Source: Sporosarcina sp. ACRSL
Lineage (GTDB): Bacteria; Bacillota; Bacilli; Bacillales_A; Planococcaceae
NCBI RefSeq assembly: GCF_022346605.1
Contig: NZ_JAKRNT010000005.1
Span: 62,001 to 126,000 of the forward strand
Direction of reading: 5' to 3'
Length of the DNA: 64,000 nucleotides
In this document: positions 52,239 to 64,000 of the stretch, piece after piece
How positions within the stretch are numbered: the first letter of the stretch is position 1
How the letters are laid out: every line of letters begins with the position of its first letter
Program-made: the position numbers and the translations under genes
The notes under the pieces: model-generated
Told to the model about the DNA's origin: nothing
What the model saw: the letters and a program-made list of their open reading frames with translations, nothing else
Databases searched by the model: none

Positions 52239-53906
52239 ATGAGAAGTGACATGATTAAAAAAGGGATTGACCGTGCGCCTCATAGGAGTCTCCTTTACGC
52301 GACGGGTGTCAAAACGAAAGATTTAGAGAAACCTTTCATCGGTGTCTGTAATTCATATATTGATATAATTCCAGGCCATAAACATTTGAATAAATTTGCT
52401 GAAATCGTTAAAGAAGCAATTTGGGAAGCTGGTGGAGTTCCATTCGAATTCAACACGATCGGTGTGGATGATGGAATCGCGATGGGGCATATCGGTATGC
52501 GTTACTCGTTGCCGAGCCGCGAACTGATTGCGGACGCAGCGGAAACGGTCATCAATGCCCACTGGTTCGACGGAGTGTTCTACATCCCGAACTGTGACAA
52601 GATCACGCCGGGAATGCTCATGGCAGCGGTTCGGACAAATGTCCCTTCTGTCTTCGTCTCAGGCGGACCGATGGAGGCAGGAGTCTCGTCTACTGGAGCA
52701 CCACTTTCCCTTACGTCAGTGTTCGAAGGGGTCGGAGCTTACAAATCCGGCAAGATGACAGCCGAAGAACTTCTCGATATTGAAAACAACGCATGTCCGA
52801 CTTGCGGATCGTGCTCGGGAATGTTCACGGCGAACTCGATGAACTGCCTCATGGAAATGCTAGGAATGGCATTGCCAGGCAATGGAACGATTGTCGCTAC
52901 ATCTGAAGAGCGTCACAAGTTGATCAAAGAAGCGGCGAAACATTTGGTCCGTATGGTGAAAGAAGATATTAAACCTCGTGACATCATCACGAAGGAAGCG
53001 ATCGACGATGCGTTCGCTCTCGATATGGCGATGGGCGGATCGACAAATACAGTTTTACATACATTGGCGATTGCACACGAAGCAGAAATCGAATATAGCG
53101 TTCAGGATATTAACAAAGTTGCCGAACGAGTTCCGTATTTAGCGAAAATCATGCCGGCATCCGATATTTCCATGGATGACATTTTCAGAGCAGGCGGCGT
53201 CAGCGCTATCATCAATGAACTTACAAAAATACCTGGAGCTATCCACCCGGATCGAATTACCATTACAGGGAAAACGATCGGTGAAGACGTCCAGGACTAT
53301 CATATTACAAACGATCAAGTGATCCGAACGAAAGATAATCCGTACAGTCCGGTAGGAGGCCTATCCGTTCTATTTGGAAATATTGCACCGGACGGCGGCG
53401 TCATTAAAGTCGGAGCTGTCGATCCTTCCATCAAGCAGTTCACTGGCGAAGCAATCGTCTTCGACTCCCAGGAATCTGCGCAGGAGAACATCGACAACGG
53501 CACAGTCCGTGAAGGGCATGTCGTCGTCATCCGTTACGAAGGTCCAAAAGGTGGACCGGGCATGCCGGAAATGCTTGCTCCAACGTCCGCTATCCAAGGA
53601 AGAGGCTTAGGAACTAAAGTAGCACTCATTACAGATGGCCGTTTCTCCGGGGCATCCCGAGGCATTTCCATCGGCCATATTTCACCGGAAGCAGCTGAAG
53701 GCGGCCCAATCGCATTAGTCGAAGATGGAGACATTATCGACATCGATTTGACGAACCGGACGATCGAGTTGAAAGTGCCAGATGAAGTATTGGCAGAACG
53801 CAGAGCGAAGTTGCAGCCATTTGAACCGAAGATTAAAAAAGGCTATTTAGCTAGATATTCAAAACTAGTTACGTCTGCAAGTACAGGCGGCGTCATGAAA
53901 ATATAA
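52239..53906 (+). CDS. ilvD: Dihydroxy-acid dehydratase
   Basis: Iron-sulfur enzyme converting 2,3-dihydroxyisovalerate and 2,3-dihydroxy-3-methylvalerate to the 2-oxoacids in Val/Ile synthesis; 555 residues, normal length. Cluster and Mg motifs: [12 protein letters not shown] (near 35), [10 protein letters not shown] (near 122), [17 protein letters not shown] (near 188) and GRFSGASRG (near 468). AGGAGAG precedes ATG 52239. Unlike the classical Bacillus operon, it is directly upstream of ilvB, but the T-box with terminator lies between them, so it is regulated separately. Confidence 0.96.
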   Translation: MRSDMIKKGIDRAPHRSLLYATGVKTKDLEKPFIGVCNSYIDIIPGHKHLNKFAEIVKEAIWEAGGVPFEFNTIGVDDGIAMGHIGMRYSLPSRELIADAAETVINAHWFDGVFYIPNCDKITPGMLMAAVRTNVPSVFVSGGPMEAGVSSTGAPLSLTSVFEGVGAYKSGKMTAEELLDIENNACPTCGSCSGMFTANSMNCLMEMLGMALPGNGTIVATSEERHKLIKEAAKHLVRMVKEDIKPRDIITKEAIDDAFALDMAMGGSTNTVLHTLAIAHEAEIEYSVQDINKVAERVPYLAKIMPASDISMDDIFRAGGVSAIINELTKIPGAIHPDRITITGKTIGEDVQDYHITNDQVIRTKDNPYSPVGGLSVLFGNIAPDGGVIKVGAVDPSIKQFTGEAIVFDSQESAQENIDNGTVREGHVVVIRYEGPKGGPGMPEMLAPTSAIQGRGLGTKVALITDGRFSGASRGISIGHISPEAAEGGPIALVEDGDIIDIDLTNRTIELKVPDEVLAERRAKLQPFEPKIKKGYLARYSKLVTSASTGGVMKI

Positions 53907-53918
53907 AAATCGATGATG

Positions 53919-54203
53919 GGGCAAAAGGGGATAGATCCTTGCATTCACAGAGAGCCGGTCGTGCTGGAAGCCGGCAATGCAACTATCCGCGACATCACCC
54001 CGGAGTGGATTGCTGAAAAGGTTACTGATTAGGCAATCCCGGGCTCGTGAAAGATGGGCTCGTTATCAGCGAGTGGAATTTCTAATAATTCCATTCACGA
54101 GGCGGCAAATGCCGCGAACAAGGGTGGTACCATGAAAAGCTTTTTCATCCCTTATACGAAGAACTAGGCTTCTTTGTGTGGGGAGAAAAAGCTTTTTCTT
54201 TAT
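53919..54203 (+). promoter_or_regulatory. T-box leader (tRNA-sensing riboswitch) of the ilvB-leuD operon
   Basis: Stem I with AGAGAG (53949-53954) and apical CCGGTCGTGCTGGAAGCCGG; the T-box AAGGGTGGTACCATG (54119-54133) that pairs with the tRNA acceptor end; and a terminator in which AAAAGCTTTTTCATCCC pairs with GGGGAGAAAAAGCTTTT, followed by TCTTT (about 54136-54203). A candidate specifier triplet is ATC (Ile) at 53994-53996 in GACATCACCCCGGAG, by its place in stem I; the assignment is tentative. Uncharged tRNA would stabilise the antiterminator and switch on ilvB and the genes behind it. Confidence 0.88.
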
Positions 54204-54245
54204 ATAAAAACAATTAATGAGAAAAAAGTAAGGAGGAGTTCGTAC

Positions 54246-56006
54246 ATGAGTGCGGAAGTTCAAACGAAGCAGGCAGTTATGGAATTGGCGCCGGAGCCTC
54301 AGGCTGTGCAACAGAATAATCAACCAATGGATGGTTCTGCAGTCTTGATTAAAGGGTTGAAAGACCAAGGTGTCGAAGTCATTTTCGGTTACCCTGGAGG
54401 TGCTGTTTTACCGATTTACGACGCATTATACAAGGATCCGATTCCCCATGTGCTTGCACGTCATGAACAGGGGGCCATCCACGCAGCGGAAGGCTATGCG
54501 CGAGTATCCGGTAAACCGGGAGTAGTTATTGCGACGTCAGGTCCGGGTGCGACGAACTTGGTTACAGGTATTACGGACGCCATGATGGATTCATTGCCAC
54601 TCGTCGTTTTCACAGGGCAAGTTGCAAGCTCAGTAATTGGGACGGATGCATTCCAGGAGGCAGACGTCATCGGCATTACGCAACCAATTACAAAGCATAA
54701 CTATCAAGTACAAGATCTCAAGGATTTCCCAAGAATCATCAAAGAAGCATTCCACATCGCTTCAACGGGAAGACGCGGCCCAGTTGTCGTTGACATTCCA
54801 AAAAACATAGCGACAGAAATCTTTGTCGGAGATGTTGAGCGCGATGTAGAGGTGAATCTACCGGGATACCAACCGACAACGACTCCAAATTACTTGCAAA
54901 TACAAAAGGCAGTTGAAGCGATCCGCTTCGCTAAGAAGCCGCTCATTCTCGCAGGTGCAGGCGTTTTGCACGGCCAGGCGATGGAAGAATTGAGAACTTT
55001 GGTCGAATCGAAAAGGATACCGATTACAAACACTTTGCTTGGACTCGGCAGCATTGCCGGGGACCACGAATTATTCCTAGGGATGGCCGGCATGCACGGG
55101 ACGTATACAGCGAATATGGCCATTAGTGAATGTGACGTACTCGTCAACGTCGGTGCTCGATTCGACGACCGGCTGACAGGTAATTTGAATTCATTCGCAC
55201 CGCATGCAAAGGTCATTCATATCGACATTGATCCTGCAGAAATCGGTAAGAACGTACCTACTGAAATTCCGATTGTCGCGGATTCGAAAGAGGCTTTGAA
55301 AGCGTTACTTGAACAGGAATTCGAAGCGCCGGATACAGCAGATTGGATTGCTTACTTGAACGGTTTACAAGAAGAAGCGCCATTATGGTACAACACTGAC
55401 GAGCACGAAATCCTGCCGCAAGAAGCGGTTCAAATGATCCACCGAATTACAGAGGGAGATGCGATTGTCACGACAGACGTCGGACAGCATCAAATGTGGG
55501 CGGCTCAATATTATTCATTGAACAATCCAGACCATTGGGTAACTTCTGGAGGTCTCGGAACGATGGGCTTCGGATTCCCGGCTGCGATCGGTGCACAAAT
55601 CGCGAAGCCGGATAAAAGGGTCGTCGCGATCGTCGGAGACGGCGGTTTCCAAATGACAGCACAGGAACTATCCCTCTTACAGGAAATGAGGATTCCGGTG
55701 AAAGTTGTCATCTTGAACAATGGAGCGCTCGGAATGGTGCGCCAATGGCAAGAAACGTTCTACGATGAACGCTACTCGCAGTCATTGATTCCAGTTCAAC
55801 CGGATTTCGTCAAACTTGCCGAAGCATACGATTTAAAAGGCTATCGCATCACGAAAAAAGAGGACGCTGAACAAATATTCCGCGAAGCACTCTTGTCGGA
55901 TGAACCGGTACTTATCGATTGCCGGGTGAAAATGCTAGAAAACGTCTATCCGATGGTGGCACCAGGAAAAGGACTACAAGAAATGATCGGAGTGAAGAGC
56001 AAATGA
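54246..56006 (+). CDS. ilvB: Acetolactate synthase, large (catalytic) subunit
   Basis: TPP enzyme joining pyruvate with pyruvate or 2-oxobutyrate, the first common step of branched-chain synthesis; 586 residues from ATG 54246 (AAGGAGGAG 6 bases upstream). TPP-binding and catalytic motifs: [14 protein letters not shown] with the catalytic Glu in [11 protein letters not shown] (near 82), [16 protein letters not shown], and the TPP motif [18 protein letters not shown]...NNGALGM (near 466-498, abridged). A Gln-rich N-terminal extension (1 to about 30) precedes the domain. Stop overlaps the ilvN start. Confidence 0.96.
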   Translation: MSAEVQTKQAVMELAPEPQAVQQNNQPMDGSAVLIKGLKDQGVEVIFGYPGGAVLPIYDALYKDPIPHVLARHEQGAIHAAEGYARVSGKPGVVIATSGPGATNLVTGITDAMMDSLPLVVFTGQVASSVIGTDAFQEADVIGITQPITKHNYQVQDLKDFPRIIKEAFHIASTGRRGPVVVDIPKNIATEIFVGDVERDVEVNLPGYQPTTTPNYLQIQKAVEAIRFAKKPLILAGAGVLHGQAMEELRTLVESKRIPITNTLLGLGSIAGDHELFLGMAGMHGTYTANMAISECDVLVNVGARFDDRLTGNLNSFAPHAKVIHIDIDPAEIGKNVPTEIPIVADSKEALKALLEQEFEAPDTADWIAYLNGLQEEAPLWYNTDEHEILPQEAVQMIHRITEGDAIVTTDVGQHQMWAAQYYSLNNPDHWVTSGGLGTMGFGFPAAIGAQIAKPDKRVVAIVGDGGFQMTAQELSLLQEMRIPVKVVILNNGALGMVRQWQETFYDERYSQSLIPVQPDFVKLAEAYDLKGYRITKKEDAEQIFREALLSDEPVLIDCRVKMLENVYPMVAPGKGLQEMIGVKSK

Positions 56007-56518
56007 GAAGAGTCATTACGGTCACTGTCATCAATCAAAGCGGAGTATTGAACCGGGTGACAGGATTGCTCATGAAACGGCAATTCAACATCGAAAGCAT
56101 TACAGTCGGGCATTCCGAAAAACCTGGCATGTCGAAGATGACATTCATTGTCCATGTGGAAGATGAGCAGAAAATCGAACAGCTCGTCAAGCAGCTACAA
56201 AAGCAGATTGACGTTATCAAAGTGAATGACATTACTGACAAAGCGATCGTCATGCGGGAATTGGCACTTGTGAAAGTTGTCTCTCCACCGCATGCACGTA
56301 GTGAAATCAATAGTGTTGTTGAACCTTTCCGTGCAACGATCATCGACTCCGGAAAGAACGTCGTCACGTATCAAGTGATAGGCACACCCGAAAAGATTGA
56401 GGCATTCATCGATCTCGTCAAGCCTTATGGCATTAAAGAGTTGGCTAGAACCGGTGTAACGGCATTCACACGTGAAATCCAAAAAAGCAATGCACCACAG
56501 TTATCTATTTTAAAATAA
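56003..56518 (+). CDS. ilvN: Acetolactate synthase, small (regulatory) subunit
   Basis: Regulatory ACT-domain subunit that binds valine and modulates the large subunit; 171 residues. ATG 56003 overlaps the ilvB stop (ATGA); the frame reads further up but inside ilvB. ACT domain at about 2-75 ([27 protein letters not shown] start, abridged) and the C-terminal ALS_ss_C domain (about 80-160). Synonym ilvH. Confidence 0.95.
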   Translation: MRRVITVTVINQSGVLNRVTGLLMKRQFNIESITVGHSEKPGMSKMTFIVHVEDEQKIEQLVKQLQKQIDVIKVNDITDKAIVMRELALVKVVSPPHARSEINSVVEPFRATIIDSGKNVVTYQVIGTPEKIEAFIDLVKPYGIKELARTGVTAFTREIQKSNAPQLSILK

Positions 56519-56525
56519 CAAATAA

Positions 56526-59118
<2,593 letters not shown>

Positions 59119-59142
59119 AGAAAAACGCTTAGGTGGAAATTG

Positions 59143-59272
59143 AGTTATGCGTAATTGTGGGGATTTATGCGCGAGTATCGCAATTTATGCGTAAATAAAT
59201 AGATTTATGTGCCAATCTCGCAATTTATGCGCAAATAAGTTGGTTTATGCGTAAATGGATGAGTTTATGCGC
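59143..59272 (+). repeat. Seven-copy array of TTTATGCG at exactly 20-bp intervals, inside the leu operon
   Basis: TTATGCGTAA (59145), then TTTATGCG(C/T) near 59164, 59184, 59204 (TTTATGTG), 59224, 59244 and 59264: all intervals are exactly 20. The 10 bases between copies vary. The motif is the reverse complement of the ACGCATAAA core of the 38181-38330 array. It lies in the 239-base leuA-leuB gap and would be transcribed within the operon mRNA. The flank 59273-59357 has only the leuB RBS. Confidence 0.9.
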
Positions 59273-59357
59273 TTTTAGGAAGTCGTTTGGAATGATTTAT
59301 ACATGTTCAAGTCAGAAGATTTTGCGAATGGGAATGACAACAAGGAGGAGAAGTTCA

Positions 59358-60458
59358 ATGGAAAAAAGAGTAGCTGTATTACAAGGTGATGGAATCGGAC
59401 CGGAAGTGACGTCGGCGGCAGTGCGTATTCTTGAAGTGGTTGCAAGACGGTTCAACCACACATTCCATTTCAATTACGGTTCAATCGGAGGGGCGGCGAT
59501 CGATGCATTCAACGATCCGCTTCCGAAGGAGACAGTCGAACTCTGTGAATCGAGTGATGCAGTGCTCTTAGGGGCGGTCGGCGGTCCTAAATGGGACCAG
59601 AACCCTTCGGAATTGCGTCCGGAAAAAGGGTTGCTGGCGATTCGAAAGCATTTTGATTTATTTGCGAACCTTCGACCAGTAAAAGCGGTCCCTTCCTTGA
59701 TTCAAGCTTCTCCTTTGAAGGAGGATATCGTTCGTAATGTCGATATGATGATCGTCCGCGAGTTGACAGGGGGCCTTTACTTCGGGCAACCGAGCCGCAA
59801 GACAGAAACATCCGCAGTCGATACACTCGTCTATACACGTGAAGAAATCGAACGGATCGTTGAAAAGGCTTTTGAACTGGCTCGCTTACGGAGAGGGAAA
59901 GTGACATCCGTCGATAAGGCGAATGTACTTGAGTCGAGTAAGCTATGGCGGGAAGTCGTCGAAGAGAAACGAAAAGGCTATCCAGATATAGAAGTTGAGC
60001 ATCAGCTCGTCGACTCTGCAGCGATGAAATTAATTACAAATCCACAATCCTTCGATGTTGTGGTCACTGAAAACATGTTCGGCGATATTTTAAGCGATGA
60101 GGCATCCGTCATTACCGGTTCACTTGGTCTACTGCCGTCAGCAAGTGTTCGATCCGATGGTTTTGGCCTTTACGAACCCGTGCACGGCTCTGCGCCTGAC
60201 GTTGCGGGCAAGGGCGTTGCGAATCCAGCCGCGGCCATTTTGTCGGCAGCGATGATGCTGCGCTATTCATTCGGAATGGAGACGGAAGCAGCCGCGATTG
60301 AAAAAGCGGTGAATACTGTATTTGAGGATGGTCATTTCACAGCGGACCTTGCAAAGGATGCAGAACGTGCTCTTACAACAGAAGAGTGGACAGATAAAGT
60401 GATTGCTGAACTCGATTTGGAGTTCGTCTCGAATAGCATTATGTTTTCTTACGTCTGA
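59358..60458 (+). CDS. leuB: 3-isopropylmalate dehydrogenase
   Basis: NAD-dependent oxidative decarboxylase in leucine synthesis; 366 residues from ATG 59358 behind AAGGAGGAG. (The open frame reaches back into the repeat array, which has no coding sense.) Motifs: [10 protein letters not shown] (near 8), [18 protein letters not shown] (near 95), [10 protein letters not shown] (near 135), [18 protein letters not shown] (near 185), and [19 protein letters not shown] (near 238; the NAD/metal motif). The C-terminal residues (IMFSYV) differ from typical LeuB. Confidence 0.95.
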   Translation: MEKRVAVLQGDGIGPEVTSAAVRILEVVARRFNHTFHFNYGSIGGAAIDAFNDPLPKETVELCESSDAVLLGAVGGPKWDQNPSELRPEKGLLAIRKHFDLFANLRPVKAVPSLIQASPLKEDIVRNVDMMIVRELTGGLYFGQPSRKTETSAVDTLVYTREEIERIVEKAFELARLRRGKVTSVDKANVLESSKLWREVVEEKRKGYPDIEVEHQLVDSAAMKLITNPQSFDVVVTENMFGDILSDEASVITGSLGLLPSASVRSDGFGLYEPVHGSAPDVAGKGVANPAAAILSAAMMLRYSFGMETEAAAIEKAVNTVFEDGHFTADLAKDAERALTTEEWTDKVIAELDLEFVSNSIMFSYV

Positions 60459-60477
60459 AATGAAGGGAGAAACTCAA

Positions 60478-61887
60478 ATGGCTAAAACGATTATAGAGAA
60501 AATTTGGGATCAACACGTTGTATACGAAGAACAAGGAAAACCGGATTTGTTGTACATCGACCTTCATTTATTGCATGAAGTGACTTCACCTCAAGCATTT
60601 GAAGGATTACGGCTCGCAGGGCGGAAAGTTCGCCGCCCCGACCTATGTTACGCGACGATGGATCATAATGTCCCGACACGAAATTTGCCGACGATCAACG
60701 ATCCGATTGCGAAGAAACAAATTACGACATTGGAGAAAAACTGCGAGGAGTTCGGTATCGAGCTTGCCCATATGGAGCATCCGGATCAGGGGATTGTTCA
60801 CATTATCGGTCCAGAACTCGGGTTGACACAGCCGGGCAAGACGATTGTTTGCGGAGATAGCCATACTTCAACGCATGGTGCATTCGGAGCGATTGCGTTC
60901 GGAATTGGTACGAGTGAAGTCGAGCATGTCTTGTCGACACAGACGCTATGGCAATCAAAACCGAAAACAATGGAAATCCGAATTAATGGAAATCTCGGCT
61001 TTGGCGTCACTGCGAAGGACGTCATCCTAGCAATCATCTCAAAATTTGGCATCGACGTCGGAACGGGACATATTGCCGAATACACAGGTGAAGCAATCCG
61101 TTCCATGACGATGGAAGAACGGATGACCATTTGCAATATGTCTATTGAGGCAGGGGCGAAAGCTGGTTTGATCAGCCCGGATGAAACGACAATCGAGTAT
61201 TTGAGAGGACGTCGTCATGTTCCTCAAGGCGAAGCATTCGAGCAGTCAGCAGAAAAATGGTTGGCACTCGCAACGGACGAAGGCGCTGTTTACGATAAAG
61301 TTCTTGAGATCGACGCAGATGAAATCGAGCCATTCGTAACATGGGGCACGAACCCGTCGATGGGATCCGGCATTAGTGCCCATGTACCGTCCGCGGCAGA
61401 TTTTGAAGATGAATCAGATAAAGAGGCTTTGAAAAAAGCACTTGCTTATATGGGATTAGAAGAAGGGACACCGCTTACTTCAATCGAAATCCAGCACGTT
61501 TTCATAGGGTCTTGCACAAATGCCCGCTTGAACGACTTGCGCGATGCGGCAGAAGTGATCGCTGGACAGAAAGTTCATCCGAACGTTACAGCAATCGTCG
61601 TTCCTGGTTCGCGAACGGTGAAACGCCAGGCAGAAGAAGAAGGTTTGGATAAAATCTTCATCGAGGCAGGATTCGAATGGCGTGAATCGGGATGCAGTAT
61701 GTGCCTTGCGATGAACGATGATGTCGTTCCTGCTGGCGAACGATGTGCATCGACATCGAACCGGAACTTCGAGGGACGGCAAGGAGCAGGTTCCCGCACT
61801 CATCTTATGAGCCCTGCTATGGCTGCGGCAGCAGCAATCGCCGGTCGTTTCACAGACGTACGTGAAATGAAATTGGCACATGCTTAA
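60478..61887 (+). CDS. leuC: 3-isopropylmalate dehydratase, large subunit
   Basis: 4Fe-4S aconitase-type subunit that with LeuD converts 2- to 3-isopropylmalate; 469 residues from ATG 60478 (AAGGGAGA 8 bases upstream). Motifs: MDHNVPT (near 60), [13 protein letters not shown] (near 130), GSCTNARL (near 345, first cluster Cys) and [10 protein letters not shown] (near 405, other two Cys). The stop codon TAA lies inside the 12-base direct repeat that flanks the following hairpin element. Confidence 0.96.
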   Translation: MAKTIIEKIWDQHVVYEEQGKPDLLYIDLHLLHEVTSPQAFEGLRLAGRKVRRPDLCYATMDHNVPTRNLPTINDPIAKKQITTLEKNCEEFGIELAHMEHPDQGIVHIIGPELGLTQPGKTIVCGDSHTSTHGAFGAIAFGIGTSEVEHVLSTQTLWQSKPKTMEIRINGNLGFGVTAKDVILAIISKFGIDVGTGHIAEYTGEAIRSMTMEERMTICNMSIEAGAKAGLISPDETTIEYLRGRRHVPQGEAFEQSAEKWLALATDEGAVYDKVLEIDADEIEPFVTWGTNPSMGSGISAHVPSAADFEDESDKEALKKALAYMGLEEGTPLTSIEIQHVFIGSCTNARLNDLRDAAEVIAGQKVHPNVTAIVVPGSRTVKRQAEEEGLDKIFIEAGFEWRESGCSMCLAMNDDVVPAGERCASTSNRNFEGRQGAGSRTHLMSPAMAAAAAIAGRFTDVREMKLAHA

Positions 61888-62019
61888 CAAAAGCGGAGGG
61901 CGGCGGTTAACTCCGACAGGCATAAGGCGGATCTGCAAAACGGCGCACTTTGCCGTGTAGCAGAGCTGACTTATGACCCGAGGAGTTGCCACCCGGAGTC
62001 TAGACGATAACAAAAGCGG
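61885..62019. repeat. Hairpin element between leuC and leuD, flanked by a 12-bp direct repeat
   Basis: TAACAAAAGCGG occurs at 61885-61896 (including the leuC stop) and again at 62008-62019. Between them, 111 bases form a long imperfect hairpin: GGGCGG..TTAACTCC with GGAGTTGCCACCC; GCATAAGGCGGATCTGC with GCAGAGCTGACTTATGA; apex CGGC-GCACTTT-GCCG. GC content is visibly higher than the flanks. No protein-coding potential. Possible small non-autonomous insertion with target duplication. Confidence 0.65.
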
Positions 62020-62052
62020 CTAACGCTCATAGATGAAGAAAGGATGGATACT

Positions 62053-62637
62053 ATGAAACCGATCAATGAAGTGCGAAGTGTCATGACCCCGTTGAATCGT
62101 AAAAATGTCGATACGGACCAGATCATATCGAAGGAATTTCTGAAGCGGATCGAACGGACCGGCTTCGGGAAATACTTGTTCTACCATTGGCGTTTCCAAG
62201 CAGACGGCACGGAAAACAAAGAATTTGTCTTGAACGACGACCGATTCAAAGACTCGAAGATTCTCGTCGCTCACGACAATTTCGGCTGTGGTTCCTCTCG
62301 GGAGCATGCGCCGTGGGCAATTTTGGACTACGGCTTCGAAGTCGTCATCGCCCCGTCGTTTGCGGATATTTTCCATAATAACTGCTTCAAGAACGGCATC
62401 TTGCCGATCCGCCTTCGTGTCGAGGAAGTGGAAGAGCTGTTAGCGAAAGGCGAATCCGCTCCATATACATTAGACATCAATCTGGAAGAGCAAACTGTCA
62501 AAGGCGACGATGGAAAAACGTACTCCTTCGATATCGATCCGTATTACAAGCAAATGCTATTGAATGGATGGGACGAAATCGCATTGACGTTCCAGTATGA
62601 AGAGCATATTGCCAATTACGAAAAAAAACACGCATAA
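62053..62637 (+). CDS. leuD: 3-isopropylmalate dehydratase, small subunit
   Basis: Swivel-domain partner of LeuC; 194 residues from ATG 62053 (AAAGGATGG upstream); ATG 62044 is possible but close to the RBS. Motifs: NVDTDQIISKEFLKRIERTGFGKYLF-type start (abridged), DNFGCGSSREHAPWAI (near 75) and SFADIFHNNCFKNGILPI (near 104). It is separated from leuC by the hairpin element, not by the usual close spacing. Confidence 0.95.
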   Translation: MKPINEVRSVMTPLNRKNVDTDQIISKEFLKRIERTGFGKYLFYHWRFQADGTENKEFVLNDDRFKDSKILVAHDNFGCGSSREHAPWAILDYGFEVVIAPSFADIFHNNCFKNGILPIRLRVEEVEELLAKGESAPYTLDINLEEQTVKGDDGKTYSFDIDPYYKQMLLNGWDEIALTFQYEEHIANYEKKHA

Positions 62638-62646
62638 TTCCAAAGT

Positions 62647-62678
62647 CCACCTCTACGTTCAACAGAGGTGGATTTTTT
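62647..62678 (+). terminator. Terminator of the ilv-leu operon
   Basis: CCACCTCT pairs with AGAGGTGG over an 8-base loop and is followed by ATTTTTTG, 10 bases after the leuD stop. Confidence 0.92.
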
Positions 62679-62700
62679 GTTGAGAAATCTATTACATTCT

Positions 62701-62730
62701 TTGTCTACTACTGTCGAAATAGTGTACAAT
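62701..62730 (+). promoter_or_regulatory. Probable sigma-A promoter of the 62793 gene
   Basis: TTGTCT (62701-62706), 18-base spacer, TACAAT (62725-62730), about 62 bases upstream of the gene. Confidence 0.55.
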
Positions 62731-62792
62731 AGAGAAAAACGTACAGATATTTGTAAATGACATACATACTATTATGAACAAGGGGTGGGGAC

Positions 62793-63743
62793 GTGTTTGT
62801 TTCCGTATTAAATGATCGACAATCTTTCTCGATGCAAGTGAAAGATGCGAATAGCCCATCGGGTGACGGCTGGCGGAAAGTGTGGGGCAAGGAAGCGGCT
62901 GCCATCAATCCGCTCGCAGCAGTGAACCAAGGACGCAACTCCCTCATCCTTGAAGCGGTCCGGACGAATGATTGGTCCGACTACCATCAATTCCAAGCAA
63001 AACAGCATCCTGCCTGGTATGACAACGTCGGCGGGGTGATGAAGCAAAATAAGCTTTATTATGGCAACTTGATCGACGTGCAAAATCGTTCCTTAAAAGA
63101 AGCTGTCCAATCAGGCGATCAGGCGGAAATCGCAAGACGGCAAGCGCGTATGAACGAGCTCATTGCCGATTTCAAAAATGCTCCAGGTGACGTCCCGCAC
63201 GTCATTGCATTCGCCCAAGATCCGGAATTGGCTGCTGCGCACGGCATTCCGAAGCCATCGAGCGAGTGGTTTAATTCACCTTATAATAATCCACTTGCGG
63301 TGTCGCAAGGCCGTTTTGAAGATAAGTTTTGGTATGAAAACCCTTATTTCGCAGACCATCCGAACGAAATGGCTTTCGCATTGGAAGCTGTCAATGAATA
63401 TCGACCGGATATCGCGAAAATTGCCGCGTCCATTAATAAAGGTGCATACGAGCGGAATGCTGCATCCTCTTCATTCAACGCGAAACAAGTGCAGCCTGCG
63501 ATTGTTGAAGAAGTGAAGGAAAATGAACAAACCGAAAACGTTGGTATCGCTGAACAGGCGACAGCAGCACTTGCACAAGCGACAGCCGTGAAAGTGGAGC
63601 AATTCGCACGCCAATTCAGTACGGTCAATCTTGCAACCGAGCTGTTCGCGAAAAAAGAGCGCACAGAGACACAAACAACGACGAGCTATTTACTGGACCG
63701 GTTGAATCAAAAAGCTGAAGAGCGCAAATACGGAATCGTCTAA
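62793..63743 (+). CDS. Protein of unknown function
   Basis: Not recognised. 316 residues from GTG 62793 (AGGGGTGGGG upstream); ATG 62832 is an alternative giving 303. No signal peptide or TM segment. N-terminal part has SFSMQVKDANSPSGDGW and NPLAAVNQGRNSLILEAV; the middle is rich in D, N, P and Y, and a helical C-terminal third (about 225-316) is rich in A, E, Q and T. A basic C-terminus ends the protein. Has its own promoter and terminator, so it forms a single unit beside the leu operon; no functional link is shown. Confidence 0.75.
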   Translation: MFVSVLNDRQSFSMQVKDANSPSGDGWRKVWGKEAAAINPLAAVNQGRNSLILEAVRTNDWSDYHQFQAKQHPAWYDNVGGVMKQNKLYYGNLIDVQNRSLKEAVQSGDQAEIARRQARMNELIADFKNAPGDVPHVIAFAQDPELAAAHGIPKPSSEWFNSPYNNPLAVSQGRFEDKFWYENPYFADHPNEMAFALEAVNEYRPDIAKIAASINKGAYERNAASSSFNAKQVQPAIVEEVKENEQTENVGIAEQATAALAQATAVKVEQFARQFSTVNLATELFAKKERTETQTTTSYLLDRLNQKAEERKYGIV

Positions 63744-63754
63744 ATGGATATGAA

Positions 63755-63784
63755 AAACCTCCTAGCAATTAGGAGGTTTTTTGT
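63755..63784 (+). terminator. Terminator of the 62793 gene
   Basis: AAACCTCCTA pairs with TTAGGAGGTTT over a 4-base loop (GCAA) and is followed by T6. Confidence 0.92.
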
Positions 63785-63806
63785 CGAAATTTAAACCGAA
63801 CCTACA

Positions 63807-63850
63807 TAGTGGGAAGGAAAGAAATCCCCACTGATTGAAGCTGCACTTTA
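63807..63850 (+). repeat. Partial copy of the 34435-34580 hairpin family
   Basis: TAGTGGGA (63807-63814) pairs with TCCCCACT (63825-63832), followed by GATTGAAGCTGCACTTTAT. The latter matches GAGTGAAGTTTCACTTTAT of the 34525-34567 region with three differences. The copy lies just upstream of the last gene and TATGATAGG follows, so it may overlap that gene's promoter. Confidence 0.6.
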
Positions 63851-63901
63851 TGTTATGATAGGACTTTAAGAAAAAGGTTTATAGCAGGAGGGTGTTATAT
63901 A

Positions 63902-64000
63902 GTGTCGAAAAATAGAATGACGACAATCGTTCTGTCGAGTGTGCTATCTATTGTACTTGTGCTAGTTGGCTGCAGCCCAACAGATGCAAATACAATAACG
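63902..64000 (+). CDS. Start of a lipoprotein gene (partial)
   Basis: Begins at GTG 63902, 8 bases after AGGAGGG, and runs off the window after 33 codons. The peptide has a basic start, a hydrophobic stretch and the lipobox LVGC (Cys near 25), followed by SPTDANTIT. The family cannot be identified from this fragment. Confidence 0.7.
   Translation, partial: MSKNRMTTIVLSSVLSIVLVLVGCSPTDANTIT

Overview
The window looks like chromosomal DNA of a Gram-positive, endospore-forming member of Bacillales, most likely a Planococcaceae relative such as Sporosarcina. This is inferred from Bacillus-type ribosome binding sites (AGGAGG) with frequent TTG and GTG starts, many lipobox proteins, SLH-domain wall proteins, a T-box leader on the branched-chain amino acid operon, an sda sporulation-checkpoint gene with DnaA boxes, and a Gram-positive-type Tad pilus locus. 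No species assignment can be proven from the sequence alone.

Layout. Positions 1-2450: end of an amino-sugar locus (RpiR-type regulator 3' end, nagA, MsmX-type ABC ATPase). Positions 2459-2728: a candidate structured RNA on the minus strand with its own sigma-A promoter. Positions 3068-9792: an FtsH-like membrane protease, a 21-bp-period repeat array, and a 1507-residue secreted protein carrying two unrelated nuclease domains. Positions 10259-26193: a Tad/Flp pilus locus (cpaB, tadZ, tadA, tadB, tadC, flp, tadE, tadG-like). Into it is set a block with a vWA lipoprotein and a duplicated cassette, each copy made of a secreted Gly-rich repeat protein plus four small multi-pass membrane proteins. 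Positions 26239-34423: a CYP152-type P450 (minus) and a complete Opp/Dpp peptide transporter with an M20 peptidase. Positions 34564-45077: envelope genes (acidic lipoprotein, LCP ligase, polysaccharide deacetylase, two SLH proteins, an unknown secreted protein) and an acyl-CoA ligase. Positions 45233-51769: a secreted S41 protease, sda, glycolate oxidase GlcDF, a BASS-type transporter and an IseA-like lipoprotein. Positions 52239-62637: ilvD, T-box, ilvB-ilvN-ilvC-leuA-leuB-leuC-leuD. Positions 62793-64000: a gene of unknown function and the start of a lipoprotein gene.

How the genes fit together. The Tad genes encode the motor, platform, pilin and pseudopilins of a surface fibre. The embedded vWA lipoprotein and Gly-rich proteins are probably exported surface components, and the small membrane proteins their dedicated partners. 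The ilv-leu genes give the whole pathway from pyruvate/2-ketobutyrate to Val and Ile and from 2-ketoisovalerate to 2-ketoisocaproate, lacking only the transaminase.

The least explained features are non-coding. Three arrays of a short (10-13 nt) motif recur at exactly or nearly 20-21 bp, about two helical turns; two of them share the core GCATAAA in opposite orientation. Several 110-190 bp hairpin-rich elements also sit between genes, one of them between leuC and leuD flanked by a 12-bp direct repeat. The duplicated Gly-rich/membrane cassette inside the Tad locus is the best candidate for an undescribed protein system.
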